64,000 nt of DNA from positions 275,910,904 to 275,974,903 of the forward strand of contig CM022303.1 in assembly GCA_011799875.1 (NCBI GenBank), read 5' to 3'. The DNA is from Thinopyrum elongatum (Eukaryota > Streptophyta > Magnoliopsida > Poales > Poaceae). Shown in pieces: positions 12,247-25,257 of this stretch; positions within the stretch are counted from its first letter, which is position 1, and each line of letters opens with the position of its first letter. The notes under the pieces are model-generated. The model did not search any database. It saw only the letters and a program-made list of their open reading frames with translations, and was not told where the DNA came from. Position numbers and translations under genes: made by a program.

Positions 12247-13683
12247 TTGCAATTGAATCTTTTAGTTTCTTGTTTTATCACTAGTTTAGTCTATAAAAGA
12301 AAACTACAAAAAAATGGAATTGAGGTTGCCTCATATGCTTCATCTTTTAATGTCTTTCATGAAAATGATGGAAAGGAAAATTGTGCTCAAGTGTTAGAAG
12401 AAGAAGTCAATAAAATGTTTGGCTCTAAATCTTTGAATGATAAACATGATTGCAATGTTGTTAGTGTGCTTGCTATGAATATTCATGATACTAATGATGA
12501 TTGCACTAGTCATGATAAAGAAGTTTCTTATAAACATGTCAATTTTTGTGGAGTGAATAAAGTTTGTGAAGACATGCCTTATAGGGATGATAGATATTGT
12601 AAGAAGCATAAACATGATGAAACCAATCGGTGGCTTAAGGTGATAGATAAATTTGCTACAAAATTATGCTCTCTTCATGCCATTACTTGTGAACTTTGCA
12701 ATAGAGTTGGTCATCTTACTTTTCAATGCATACTTTTTCATGATCGAATCGTGACCAAATATTGCAATAACTTGATCACCCTTAAACTTTATAATGAACT
12801 TTGTTTATTTTTGGGGTGTGAAGAATTGTCACATAAAAATAGTTGGTTTGAAGCTTTCATATTCTCCGACCATGATGAAACTACTCTTAAAGATATCTAT
12901 ATGTTTTGCGTGGTAAATTTCAATGAGAATGCTTATATTGCCAACTATAGAAAGATGGGAAAACCAATAGAATATAAAAGAAATACTAATGAAAGGGTAA
13001 ATCTCTCCACTTTCCCTCCTATTGTCCCTCGTGATGAAACAGGTTATGAGAATGAGCTCCCTATGCAACCAATCTCATCAATAAGGAGCTCCAAAAAGTT
13101 GATTAAACCCACACATGACGTGGAGAAGAAAAAGAAAAGACGGAGAAGTAAAGATAAAAAGGTATATCTCCCAAATTATGTTGCTCCTATTATTGTTATG
13201 CCTCATGAGAATGAATCAAAAATAAGTGTGGAAGATGATATACTTGACGATGATATTGATTCTTTGTCTTATGGTACAATGTCCGAAGAGACTATCGAGG
13301 ATGATTTTGTTATGCCTATTACTCGTTGTTACGATTATGATTGGGAAAATAATGATCCTTCTTATAATCTTGAAAAAAAATTTGGCACCAACTTAGAAAA
13401 TTGTGGTGATAATAATTGCTATACTATTGGTGCTATTCATACTATTCATGATGAGAGTGATTATGCTTATGATATGCAAAGGCCCAAGCTTGGGGATGCT
13501 ATGTTTGATGAGAATGACATGTTTGATAATTTATTTGCTGCAATTAATGTTACCCCAAGCTTGGGGATGCTATGCTTAATGAATATGATATTTTTACTCC
13601 CGCAAGTTTTGATGTGCAAATTTATGGTGATGATAGCATGCCTCCTATTTATGATGATTGCAATATTTATGAAAGTGGATTTG
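12247..13683 (+). pseudogene. gag-like CCHC ORF of retrotransposon 1, 5' part (frameshifted, then interrupted)
   Basis: An Asp/Asn/His-rich open frame of about 480 codons. A zinc knuckle CELCNRVGHLTFQC (CX2CX4HX4C) lies at residues 148-161. A lysine/arginine cluster (EKKKKRRRSKDKK) follows near residue 290, then an acidic region. A CCHC knuckle is the hallmark of retroviral-type gag nucleocapsid, so a nucleic-acid-packaging role is inferred. The phrase PKLGDAM at ~13480 recurs out of frame at ~13555. An apparent extra C in the run at 13553-13556 shifts the frame there. The ORF is then cut at 13683 by the nested gypsy element and resumes at 24816. The annotated start at 12247 is simply the first ATG of the frame, 30 bases after the primer site. 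Confidence 0.7.
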
Positions 13684-16600
13684 TGTAACACCCCTCTGTA
13701 ACTACCACTGTGATCAGCTACTAATATTGCCAAGTCATATCATTTGCAGTGCCTAAACATAGTGGTTATCCAAAGCAAATCAACTCCAATCTGAAAATCA
13801 ACTCAAATTCAAAAGTGCAAAATAAATTTCCTCAAACACCTTTAGAGAAATGTTCACTAATTAGCAAATATTCTAGAAGCACTCATAAAAATATCACCAG
13901 TAATACTTGGATTAATTAAATGGTTCAAACAAATTGAAATAGCACCAAAACAGTAATATTAAATCCATTTAAAATCATTTCAGATTCAAATGAAATCCAA
14001 ATCTGTCCAAACAAGTTTTCGGTGATGGGTAATATTGCATTGCATTATTTGGAACAAGTTCCATATTCTACAAAAGTGCACAAGTGGCCTAACTAATACA
14101 AAACAGAAAACAAATAAAATAAAAACGCAAAACAGAAACAGAAAAATAAGACGAGGCACTGTGCACTGGGCCTTAGTGCACAGTGCCCCTACAGCCGGCC
14201 CATCTGGCCCAACCGTCTCTCCCTCGCGCTGTCGTCCTCCCCCTGGTCGAGCGCGCGCGCGCCGCTCCGGCGCCGACACGCCAGAGCCACCGACGAAACA
14301 GGGATGAGGGGAGGATAAGGTCGAGCTCCTCCATCCTCCCCTGGCTCCCTTGGTCACTCCCCCATCCTCTCCCTCGCTCGCGCCGTTCCTTTTCCCCTCA
14401 GATCCCCCTCGACCGAACGCCGCCATCATCGCTGCTCGCCGTTGCCCCGGCCACCATCCTTCTCGAGACGCCGTTTGCTGTCCAGAAGCTGGGCGGCGCC
14501 GTCTTGAACTTCCTCGTCGACGCGCACGAGCCGGAGCGACCTCGAGCCGCCGCCCACGGTCTTCTTCCCCTTCGGTCGCCGCTGACTTCCTCGACTCCGG
14601 CACCGCCTCGGCAGCTCCTAAGCTTCCACGGGCTTTACTTAGCCGCGCGGTGAGCTCCTCCCTCCCTACTCTTCTCTCCTCACGCTGCGTTCTTCACCGT
14701 AGCCACCTTACCGCCATGGCCACACCCTGGTCGCCGCCGGCGAGCTCATAGCCATCGCTGCAGTGCACCTCACGCCGCGTTAGTGGCACCACCGAGCTCC
14801 TGGTGGTCTCGCGCATCGCTCGCAAGCATCTGCTTGGCTCGGGCGAGCTTCTATGCTCGAACCCGAGCACGACCGAGCTTTAGTCGCCGCCGATGTGGAC
14901 GCCGCCATTGTTTTAGGTCACCTCCGTCGAAAGCGTTAGCACCACTCGACGCGCGCGAGCGTTAGCTCATGAACGCAAGTGACCGCGCGCGATTTGGCGC
15001 TCTGTAGCGGATTTCCGGCCAAGTCCGGCGATCTTCCGCCACTGGAGAGGTCGCCGACGCTATTCCGGCGCGGGCGCCGACGCGTCGCCGACGTGGCCTG
15101 ACAAGTGGGGCCCCCTGAGTCACTGGCAGCTGGGCTCCGTGGGCCCAGTTGACCCAGTTGACCAGGTCAACTGCTGACTGGGCCGGCCCCAGCAACTGAC
15201 ATGTGGGACCCACGCGCATAATTACTGTTTCTGGTTAATTAATCTAATCTGGTAATTAGATTAGACACTGACAGGATGGGCCCACCTGCTAATTAGGTTA
15301 TTAAGTTAGTCTAACTCTGTTCAGTTAGTTGAGCCACTGACATGTGGGTCCCACTGGACCCACATGTCAGGATTGACCTGGTCAGCGTCTTCGTTGACTG
15401 CTGACATCATCACGTAGTCATGCTGACATCATAAATCGTTTCTGTTAAGTAAATAAATTCCAGAAAATCCAATAATCTTTAAAAATTCATATCTTTTAAA
15501 CCGTAGCTCGGATCGAAAAAGTTAAAACATGAAAGTTGCTCGGAACGACGAGCCGAGTCTGATCGTGCCGTCTGTTTCCTTGTCGAAACCTCCTACGTAA
15601 GAGAACTCGTAACTCCGGGCCCGAATCTGGCAGATGAATAGTGCACTCACCCCGGTTATTAAATCCCATAATAATTCTAAAAATAACTAAAATGACTTAG
15701 ATGCATCGTTAGGCAACCCTGCACTACATCATAGCATCGCATGCACTGTGTTGCATCTGTTGCATTATATTTACTTGTTTCTTCCCCCCTCTTCTCTTTC
15801 GGTAGACCCCGACGTTGCCGTAGCTCCTGAGGCAGACGCCACTCCGGAGTACGACTACGTCCCCGACGATTAGGCCCTTGCCGTCGAGCAGACAGGCAAG
15901 CACCCCATTTTGAGCATTCCGATATCGCCACTCTCTTCTCTATTATGCTTGCATTAGAAGTACTGCTGCTACTATTGTCCTATACCTGCTGCATAGCCTG
16001 CTTTATTGTAGCCTACTTTTGATACCTGCCTGTTCTCCTAAACTGTTTAGTATAGGATGGGTAGAGCCTTATCAGAGACCCACTTGACCCGACTGCCCCG
16101 CTGGACTCTCAGAAGACCCGAGCAACGGGATCGAAGATTAGAACCTGGCACCACACGTCACTTCCCTTAAGATGCTCGACTCTGCTGGGTTACTATCGAG
16201 TGCCGAGGGTGATACCTCGTCAGCACTTCTGATGATAACCTTGTAGGTTAGTTATTCGGTCGTGGTAAGCGAGGGTGATTCCTCCTACACCACCCCCGAT
16301 AACGACATCGTCGTGCAACTTCTCAAGTGTGGACCTCGAGGGTGATACCTCCTTCGTTCACCTTGATGATAACATCGAGCGGGAATTCCATCGAGGGTGA
16401 TTCCTCAGGGTTCCCTTCGGTGTCAGACACACAGCTACCCTGGATATTATGACTTGACTTTGAACCATGATACTAAAGACGGGTCGGCCCTTAGGGGTAC
16501 CCGCGCGAGCATGAATGCGAAGTGATGTGGAGTCGGGTTGACCTGAGAGGTGCCCGCGAGATAACTACGAGGCGTGGCCGGGCATTCTTAGCCCTTGCCG

Positions 16601-17887
16601 CAAGTCCTCGAGACGGGGCGATGGGGTCACATCGATCGCGAGTCTCTGCTCGTTACGGCGCGCTCCTAATCCACTAACGGTTTGGATATTTGATCCGAGG
16701 GGCCTCTGGCCTGATAGCACTAACCATCAGTGGGCATAGTATGGGCATTCTGCGTCGTATACTTCAGCCAAAGCTTAATAGACGTCAGCAACTGAGCGGC
16801 ACACGCTGGGTTGGACTGGGAACGCAACCGTGCTTGTATTAAGGGGTTGCTAGGTCTGCTCACCGGCGGTGTACGCAACGTGCAGGACCGTCCGGGGCGA
16901 TGGCCTAAGACCCCTGGGGGCATAGGTTTAGTCCGGCGTGCTGACCTCTCTTATAAGCCTAGGTCGGGTTGCGGCGTGTTGCTTAGCCGAGGCCGGGCAT
17001 GACCCAGAAAAGTGTGTCCGGCCGGAGTTAAGCGAGCGTGGTGGGTAAGTTGGTGCACCCCTGCAGGGAAGAAACTTCTATCGATAGCCTGTCCTATGGT
17101 AACGGACACTCGGAGTTGTATCCCGATCGGTACGACTAGAAATTGAGATGGGAACTAGATAGTACGGCTCTGGGATTGCTTTCTCGCGGGGAGTCGAGGA
17201 AGAATCCCTGGCCGAGGTTGATGACACTGTTATACTTTACATTATGTTATTCTGCTCTCTTCTAATGCTGCGAAACTGATGAAGATGCTGAAGATGCTAG
17301 TCTTCGATAGGACTAGGCTTTCCCCCTCTATTCTGGCATTTCTGCAGCCCAGTCCACATATACAGCCCCCCTTGAAAATGTTGCATATGTAGTGTAGATC
17401 CTTGCTTGCTGAGTACTTCGGATGAGTACTCACGTTTGCTTTATTTTTCCTTTTTCCCCCTTTATCCCTTTGTCGCATCCAGACGACGGAGCCCCGGAGC
17501 CAGTTGACCCCACCGACAACCACTACTACTACCAGCCCAGAGAGTACTACTAGTACGAGGAGCTGACCGACGACCAGGAGTAGGATTCGGAGGGTCCAGG
17601 GCAGGAGGCCCACGCCTTTTGATCGTAGAGTTTTATTTTGCCCCGCCTCTGCGAAGGCTTATCTCTCTCTGTAATATATCTGTACCCAGATATCTAATGC
17701 TTCCGCTGACACTTGTATGCCATCGAGCTATGTATTCGAGCCCTCGAGGCCCTGGCTTGTAATATTAAGCTTGTATGAATTTATTTATGTTTTAGAGTTG
17801 TGTTGTGATATCTTCAAGTGAGTCCTTAGGCTTGATCATGTGCATTTGCGTGTATGGTTAGTGCACGATTAAGCCGGGGTCGTCACA
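13684..17887 (+). repeat. left LTR of nested gypsy element
   Basis: 4,204 bp, visibly near-identical to the right LTR (scattered substitutions and a few short indels in the stretches compared). GC-rich ORFs between 14035 and 14965 and similar ones on minus recur at the matching place in the right LTR and are not treated as genes. A ~60-bp degenerate phrase, GAGGGTGATTCCTC, recurs four to five times at 16207-16410. Confidence 0.93.
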
Positions 17888-17890
17888 GGT

Positions 17891-17902
17891 TGGTATCAGA
17901 GC
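17891..17902 (+). other. primer binding site, initiator tRNA-Met type
   Basis: TGGTATCAGAGC, three bases after the left LTR. This is the standard plant gypsy/copia site complementary to tRNA-iMet. Confidence 0.9.
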
Positions 17903-18368
17903 CGACTGCCTCTAGGAGTCCCCCTTTCCAACTCCTTGGCCGGAGTTGAGTCTATACGTCAAAAACTATTTTACTAACTTGGCTGTGTGGCTTACGGGCC
18001 CACGTCGCCAATTGGGTGGTATTAGGATCTTTTATTCCTCGTCTGTACTCCGGGATTATAATCTCTCTTCTATTCAGGTTAAATAAATTACTAACACCGA
18101 CACTTAGGATCTCGTAATTCCATCCATCCGGAGAGCTGGATTCAGTGCGATTTCCCTGTCATTGATCTGATTAGTCTGATAATCATTTTCCTTTCTATTG
18201 GGTTGTTTAACCTTTTCTTTCCAAGTTATCTTATACCTCGCTTACCGTCATTTGACACTTTTGGAATCTCCCGGAAAAATGTGTCGTGTTCAGCGTCAAC
18301 GTTTTGAGTTCTTCCGAGATGTTAATTGAATTCATGAACGACAATGCCATCCTTGCCCTCGCTGATCT

Positions 18369-20579
18369 GTGTTGTCATCGTCAATCTCTTTGACTAACTA
18401 CCCACGTATTGCCATTAAACCGGAGCGTGTTCAGGCTATCCTTGACTGGACTCCTCCGAAGAATGCCAAGCAAGTCCGAAGCTTCCTCGGTCTAGCCAGT
18501 TATTGCCGTCGATTCATCGAGAACTTTTCCAAGATCGCCAAGCCCTTGACTAATCTGCTCCACAAAGGCGTTAAGTTTGAGTGGACAGACAAATGTCAGG
18601 AAAGTTTCCAGACCCTCAAGGACAAGCTTACCTCTGCTCCAGTGCTTGCTCCTCCTGATTCTCGCAAGGACTTTGTCATATACTGCGACGCCTGTCGTCA
18701 GGGATTAGGCTGTGTCCTAATGCAAGAGCGAAGAGTAATTGCATATGTTTCACGTCAATTGCGTCCACATGAAGAAAATTATCCAATGCATGATATTGAA
18801 CTTGCTGCAGTGATATATGCCTTGAAGTTATGGCGACATTACCTTCTTGGTAATCGCTGCGAGATTTATACCGATCATCAGAGTCTGAAATACTTGTTCA
18901 CTCAACCAGATCTTAATCTCCGTCAGCAACGATGGTTAGAAACAATTACGGACTATGACTGCGGTATTTCATATACCCCGGGCAAGGCTAACGTGATGGC
19001 CGATGCCCTGAGCCGCAAGTCATATTGCAACAACCTCATGGTTAGGCGAGCTCAACCTCGTCTTTATGCAGAACTGACTCAGCTGAATCTGCGAATTGTT
19101 CCCCAAGGTTCTCTTAATAACCTTGTGGTACAGCCAGACCTTCAAAAGGCTGTTAAGGAAGCGCAAGCCAAAGATGCTAAAATTGACTTGATGAAGAAGG
19201 AGCTTCACCTTGATAAGTACCGGGATTTCTCAGTTGCTGAAGATGGAACATTATATTTCAGAAACCGCATTGTAGTACCTCGCTTCGAGCTGATGGCAGA
19301 CAAGGTCATGAAGGAGGCTCATGATACGCCGCTGTCTATCCATCCGGGTAGCACCAAGATGTATCGCGATCTTCGACAGAGGTACTGGTGGCCTAGAATG
19401 AAGCAGGACATTGCTCGATACGTTGCTGAATGTGACGTATGTCATCGCGTGAAAGCAGAACATCAGAAGCCTGCTGGAATTCTTCAACCACTCCCTATTC
19501 CTCTATGGAAATGGGATAAAGTGCAGATGGATTTCATTACTGGTCTTCCCAAGTCTCAGAAAGGTCACGACGCTATTCTTGTCGTCATCGATCAACTTTC
19601 CAAGGTTGCTCATTTCCTACCTGTTAAGGAGACTATCACCGCTAGCCAGCTAGCACAGCTGTATATCTCCAGAATCGTTTCACTCCACGGCATTCCGAAG
19701 GAGATTAGTTCGGACCGTGGTGGTCTTTTCACGTCCAAGTTCTGGGAAAGTTTCCAAGAAGCTATGGGAACTCACATTACATGGAGTTCAGCTTATCATC
19801 CCCAGTCCCAAGGCCAAGTCGAGCGAGTTAACCAAGTGCTTGAAGACATGCTTCGAGCCTGTGTTATATCCTTCGGTAAGAAATGGGAGGAATCTCTCCC
19901 GTATGCCGAATTCTCTTATAATAACAGCTATCAAGCCGGCTTGAAAATGGCCCCCTTTGAAGTGCTTTATGGATGTAAGTGTCGAACCCCTCTGAACTGG
20001 TCAGAAACTGGGGAACGACCACTCGTTGGACCGGACATTATTCAACACGCTGAAGAACAAGTCAGAATTGTCCGGGAGAATCTCAAAGCAGCTCAAGACC
20101 GCCAGAAGAGCAACTATGATCGCAAACGATGGGGTCTGACTTATCAACCAGGTGATCACGCTTATCTTCGTGTCACTCCTATGAAAGGCACCCGTCGTTT
20201 TGGAATTAAGGGCAAGCTAGCTCCTCGCTATATTGGTCCCTTTCGCATTCTTGCCAGACGTGGACAGTTGGCTTATAAATTGGAGTTGCCACCACAATTC
20301 TCTCATATTCATGATGTCTTCCACATGTCGCAACTTCGCAAATGCTTCAAGGAATCTCCGCACCGCGCAGTGGATCACGAGATGCTTCAGTTGCAAGACG
20401 ACTTATCTTATAAGGAGCATCCGATCCGCATCCTTGATGAAGTTGAATGTCGAACTTGTCAGAAGACGACCAAGTTCCTGAAAGTGCAGTGGTCGAATCA
20501 CACTGAAGATGAAGCCACTTGGGAACGCGAGGATCATCTTCGGGAAGAATATCCCGACCTCTTTCCTTCTACCTCCTAA
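18369..20579 (+). pseudogene. pol: pol remnant: RT end, RNase H, integrase, chromodomain
   Basis: 736 codons, open to a TAA. The frame enters in the last part of RT (RVQAILDWTPP, LGLASYCRRFIENFS). RNase H follows with YCDACRQGLG, DIELAAV, TDHQSL and DALSRK. Integrase has an HHCC zinc region ending CDVCHRVK, then DDE residues in QMDFITGLP, SSDRGGLF and GQVERVNQVLE. GPFRILARRGQLAYKLELP and HDVFHMSQLRKC form its C-terminal part. A chromodomain-like end (ILDEVECRTC...KVQWSNH...ATWERED) closes the protein. The first RNase H motif has Cys where Ser is usual. All gag-protease-RT sequence upstream is deleted, leaving ~480 bases of leader, so this copy cannot be autonomous. The presumed start is a deletion junction, not a true initiation site. 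Confidence 0.9.
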
Positions 20580-20600
20580 ATTCTCGGGACGAGAATTTCT

Positions 20601-20616
20601 TTTAGAGGAGGAGAAC
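20601..20616 (+). other. polypurine tract of nested gypsy element
   Basis: TTTAGAGGAGGAGAAC, directly before the right LTR start at 20618. This is the expected plus-strand priming site. Confidence 0.75.
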
Positions 20617-20617
20617 T

Positions 20618-23600
20618 TGTAACACCCCTGTGTAACTACCACTGTGATCAGCTACTAATATTGCCAAGTCATATCATTTGCAGTGCCTAAACATAGTGGT
20701 TATCCAAAGCAAATCAACTCCAATCTGAAAATCAACTCAAATTCAAAAGTGCAAAATAAATTTGCTCAAACACCTTTAGAGAAATGTTCACTAATTAGCA
20801 AATATTCCAGAAGCACTCATAAAAATATCACCAGTAATACTTGGATTAATTAAATGGTTCAAACAAATTGAAACAGCACCAAAACAGCAATATTAAATCC
20901 ATTTAAAATCATTTCAGATTCAAATGAAATCCAAATCTGTCCAAACAAGTTTTCGGTGATGGGTAATATTGCATTGCATTATTTGGAACAAGTTCCATAT
21001 TCTACAAAAGTGCACAAGTGGCCTAACTAATACAAAACAGAAAACAAATAAAAGAAAAACGCAAAACAGAAACAGAAAAATAAGACGAGGCACTGTGCAC
21101 TGGGCCTTAGTGCACAGTGCCCCGACAGCCGGCCCATCTGGCCCAACCCTCTCTCTCCCTCACGCTGTCGTCCTCCCCCTGGTCGAGCGCGCGCGCGCCG
21201 CTCCGGCGCCGACACGCCAGAGCCACCGACGAAACAGGGACGAGGGGAGGATAAGGTCGAGCTCCTCCATCCTCCCCTGGCTCCCTCGGTCACTCCCCCG
21301 TCCTCTCCCTCGCTCGCGCCGTTCCTTTTCCCCACAGATCCGCCTCGATCAAACGCTGCCATTGTCACCGCTCGCCGTTGCCGCGGCCACCGTCCTTCTC
21401 GAGCCGCCGTTTGCTGTCCAGAAGCTGCGCGGCGCCATCTTGAACTTCCTCGTCGACGCGCACGAGCCGGAGCGACCTCGAGCCGCCGCCCACGGTCTTC
21501 TTTCCCTTCGGTCGCCGCCGACTTCCTCGACTCCGGCAGCGCCTCGGCAGCTCCTAAGCTTCCACGGGATTTACTTAGCCGCGCGGTGAGCTCCTCCCTC
21601 CCTACTCTTCTCTCCTCGCACTGCGTTCTTCGCCGTAGCCACCTTACCGCCATGGCCACACCCTGGTCGCCGCCGGCGACCTCATAGCCATCGCTGCAGT
21701 GCACCTCACGCCGCGTTAGTGGCACCACCGAGCTCCTGGTGGTCTCGCGCATCGCTCGCAAGCATCAGCTTGGCTCGAGCGAGCTTCTATGCTCGAACCC
21801 GAGCACGACCGAGCTTCAGTCGCCGCCGATGTGGACGCCGCCGTCGTTTTAGGTCACCTCCGTCGAAAGCGTTAGCACCACTCGACGCGCGCGAGCGTTA
21901 GCTCATGAACGCAAGTGACCGCGCGCGATTTGGCCCTCTTTAGCGGATTTTCGGCCAAGTCCGGCGATCTTCCGCCGCTGGAGAGGTCGCCGACGCTATT
22001 CCGGCGCCGGCGCCGACGCGTCTCCGACGTGGCCTGACAGGTGGGGCCCCCTGAGTCACTGGCAGCAGGGCCCCGCGGGCCCAGTTGACCAGGTCAACTG
22101 CTGACTGGGTCGGCCCCAGCAACTGACATGTGGGACCCACGCGCATAATTATTGTTTCTGGTTAATTAAGCTAATCTGGTAATTAGATTAGACACTAACA
22201 GGATGGGCCCACCTGCTAATTAGGTTATTAAGTTAGTCTAACTCTCTTCAGTTAGTTGAGCCACTGACATGTGGGTCCCACTGGACCCACATGTCAGGAT
22301 TGACCTGGTCAGCGTCTCCGTTGGCTGCTGACATCATCACGTAGTCATGCTGACGTCATAAATCATTTCTGTTAATTAAATAAATTCCAGAAAATCCAAT
22401 AATCTTTAAAAATTCATATCTTTTAAACCGTAGCTCGGATCGAAAAAGTTAAAACATGAAAGTTGCTCGGAACGACGAGCCGAGTCTGATCGTGCCGTCT
22501 GTTTCCTTGTCGAAACCTCCTACGTAAGAGAACTCGTAACTCCGGGCCCGAATCTGGCAGATGAATAGTGCACTCACCCCGGTTATTAAATCCCATAATA
22601 ATTCTAAAAATAACTAAAATGACTTAGATGCATCGTTAGGCAACCCTGCACTACATCATAGCATCGCATGCACTGTGTTGCATCTGTTGCATTATATTTA
22701 CTTGTTTCTTCCCCCCTCTTCTCTTTCGGTAGACCCCGACGTTGCCGTAGCTCCTGAGGCAGACGCCACTCCGGAGTACGACTACGTCCCCGACGATTAG
22801 GCCCTTGCCGTCGAGCAGACAGGCAAGCACCCCATTTTGAGCATTCCGATATCGCCACTCTCTTCTCTATTATGCTTGCATTAGAAGTACTGCTGCTACT
22901 ATTGTCCTATACCTGCTGCATAGCCTGCTTTATTGTAGCCTACTTTTGATACCTGCCTGTTCTCCTAAACTGTTTAGTATAGGATGGGTAGAGCCTTATC
23001 AGAGACCCACTTAACCCGACTGCCCCGCTGGACTCTCAGAAGACCCGAGCAACGGGATCGAAGATTAGAACCTGGCACCACACGTCACTTCCCTGAAGAT
23101 GCTCGACTCTGCTGGGTTACTATCGAGTGCCGAGGGTGATACCTCGTCAGCACTTCTGATGATAACCTTGTAGGTTAGTTATTCGGTCGTGGTAAGCGAG
23201 GGTGATTCCTCCTACACCACCCCCGATAACGACATCGTCGTGCAACTTCTCAAGTGTGGACCTCGAGGGTGATACCTCCTTCGTTCACCTTGATGATAAC
23301 TTCGAGCGGGAATTCCATCGAGGGTGATTCCTCAGGGTTCCCTTCGGTGTCAGACACACAGCTACCCTAGATATTATGACTTGACTTTGAACCATGATAC
23401 TAAAGACGGGTCGGCCCTTAGGGGTACCCGCGCGAGCATGAATGCGAAGTGATGTGGAGTCGGGTTGACCTGAGAGGTGCCCGCGAGATAACTACGAGGC
23501 GTGGCCGGGCATTCTTAGCCCTTGCCGCAAGTCCTCGAGACGGGGCGATGGGGTCACATCAATCGTGAGTCTCTGCTCGTTACGGCGCGCTCCTAATCCA

Positions 23601-24815
23601 CTAACGGTTTGGATATTTGATCCGAGGGGCATCTGGCCTGATAGCACTAACCATCACGTGGGCATAGTATGGGCATTCTGTGTCGTATACTTCAGCCAAA
23701 GCTTAATAGACGTCAGCAACTGAGCGGCACACGCTGGGTTGGACTGGGAACGCAACCGTGCTTGTATTAAGGGGTTGCTAGGTCTGCTCACCGGCGGTGT
23801 ACGCAACGTGCAGGACCGTCCGGGGCGATGGCCTAAGACCCCTGGGGGCATAGGTTTAGTCCGGCGTGCTGACCTCTCTTATAAGCCTAGGTCGGGTTGC
23901 GGCGTGTTGCTTAGCCGAGGCCGGGCATGACCCAGAAAAGTGTGTCTGGCCGGAGTTAAGCGAGCGTGGTGGGTAAGTTGGTGCACCCCTGCAGGGAAGA
24001 AACTTCTATCGATAGCCTGTCCTACGGTAACGGACACTCGGAGTTGTATCCCGATCGGTACGACTAGAACTTGAGATGGGAACTAGATAGTACGGCTCTG
24101 GGATTGCTTTCTCGCGGGGAGTCGAGGAAGAATCCCTGGCCGAGGTTGATGACACTGTTATACTTTACATTATGTTATTCTGCTCTCTTCTAATGCTGCG
24201 AGACTGATGAAGATGCTGAAGATGCTAGTCTTCGATAGGACTAGGCTTTCCCCCTCTATTCTGGCATTTCTGCAGCCCAGTCCACATATACAGCCCCCCT
24301 TGAAAATGTTGCATATGTAGTGTAGATCCTTGCTTGCTGAGTACTTCGGATGAGTACTCACGTTTGCTTTATTTTTCCTTTTTCCCCCTTTATCCCTTTG
24401 TCGCATCCATACGATGGAGCCCCGGAGCCAGTTGACCCCACCGACAACCACTACTACTACCAGCCCAGAGAGGACTACTACTACGAGGAGCTGACCGATG
24501 ACCAGGAGTAGGATTCGGAGGGTCCAGGGCAGGAGGCCCACGCCTTTTGATCGTAGAGTTTTATTTTGCCCCGCCTCTGTGAAGGCTTGTCTCTCTCTGT
24601 AATATATCTGTACCCAGATATCTAATGCTTCCGCTGACACTTGTATGCCATCGAGCTATGTATTCGAGCCCTCGAGGCCCTGGCTTGTAATATTAAGCTT
24701 GTATGAATTTATTTATGTTTTAGAGTTGTGTTGTGATATCTTCAAGTGAGTCCTTAGGCTTGATCGTGTGCATTTGCGTGTATGGTTAGTGCACGATTAA
24801 GCCGGGGTCGTCATA
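20618..24815 (+). repeat. right LTR of nested gypsy element
   Basis: 4,198 bp, matching the left LTR throughout. The terminal CACA is changed to CATA. ORFs inside duplicate those of the left LTR. Confidence 0.93.
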
Positions 24816-25257
24816 GTTTGGAAGAGTGTCAACTTTAGATAATAATTATCCCACTATTTTGGAGGGTGTTGAATCTTATTATAATGATAAAACCGGATTT
24901 GGAGAGGTCATGACTTTATTTCGTAATGATTCCACTATCTTGGATGAGGTTTCAATTGATTATGATGAGAACGAAGTTGCTACTTATGATGATTATTGTG
25001 ATGACACTTATGTTATAAAAAGTAGTGATGATTATATTTATAAAACTTGTCATGATTATGATTACCCTTTCTCTGAACATTACTCTTTTAATATGGAAAC
25101 AATTTATAGTATCCGAGTTTCTTATGATACTCCCACTATTCCGAATGAAAAGAATTTTGCTTGTGTGGAGAGTAGTAAAATTTCTATGCTTATGAATCAT
25201 GAAAAGAATGCTTTATGTGATGGTTATATTGTTGAATTCATTCATGATGCTACTTAA
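24816..25257 (+). pseudogene. gag-like ORF of retrotransposon 1, 3' part
   Basis: Continues the Asp/Tyr/Asn-rich composition of the 12247-13683 ORF (DYDENEVATYDDYCDD, YKTCHDYDYPFSEH) to a TAA at 25255-25257. The junction is consistent with one original frame after allowing for the 5-base target duplication and the frameshift near 13555. I recognise no domain in this part. Confidence 0.65.

Larger units (their letters stand above)
13684..24815 (+). mobile_element. nested Ty3/gypsy chromodomain retrotransposon with internal deletion
   Basis: LTRs 13684-17887 and 20618-24815 (about 4.2 kb each) start TGTAACACCCC and end GTCGTCACA / GTCGTCATA. An initiator-Met primer site follows the left LTR and a purine tract precedes the right. 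The flanks are ATTTG and GTTTG, a target duplication with one transition. The internal region is only 2.7 kb, because gag, protease and most of RT are missing. It inserted in the ORF of retrotransposon 1. The C-terminal chromodomain in its pol places it among chromoviruses (Tekay/Del-like by layout), a class known to target heterochromatin. Confidence 0.93.

Noticed and set aside
14035..14965. GC-rich ORFs (Pro/Arg/Ser-rich, up to 205 aa)
   Set aside because: They lie in a 4.2-kb LTR, recur at the same place in the other LTR (20969-21901), overlap on both strands and show no domain.
16811..17002. 63-aa ORF present identically at 23739-23930
   Set aside because: The duplication is due to the LTR pair; no independent coding evidence.
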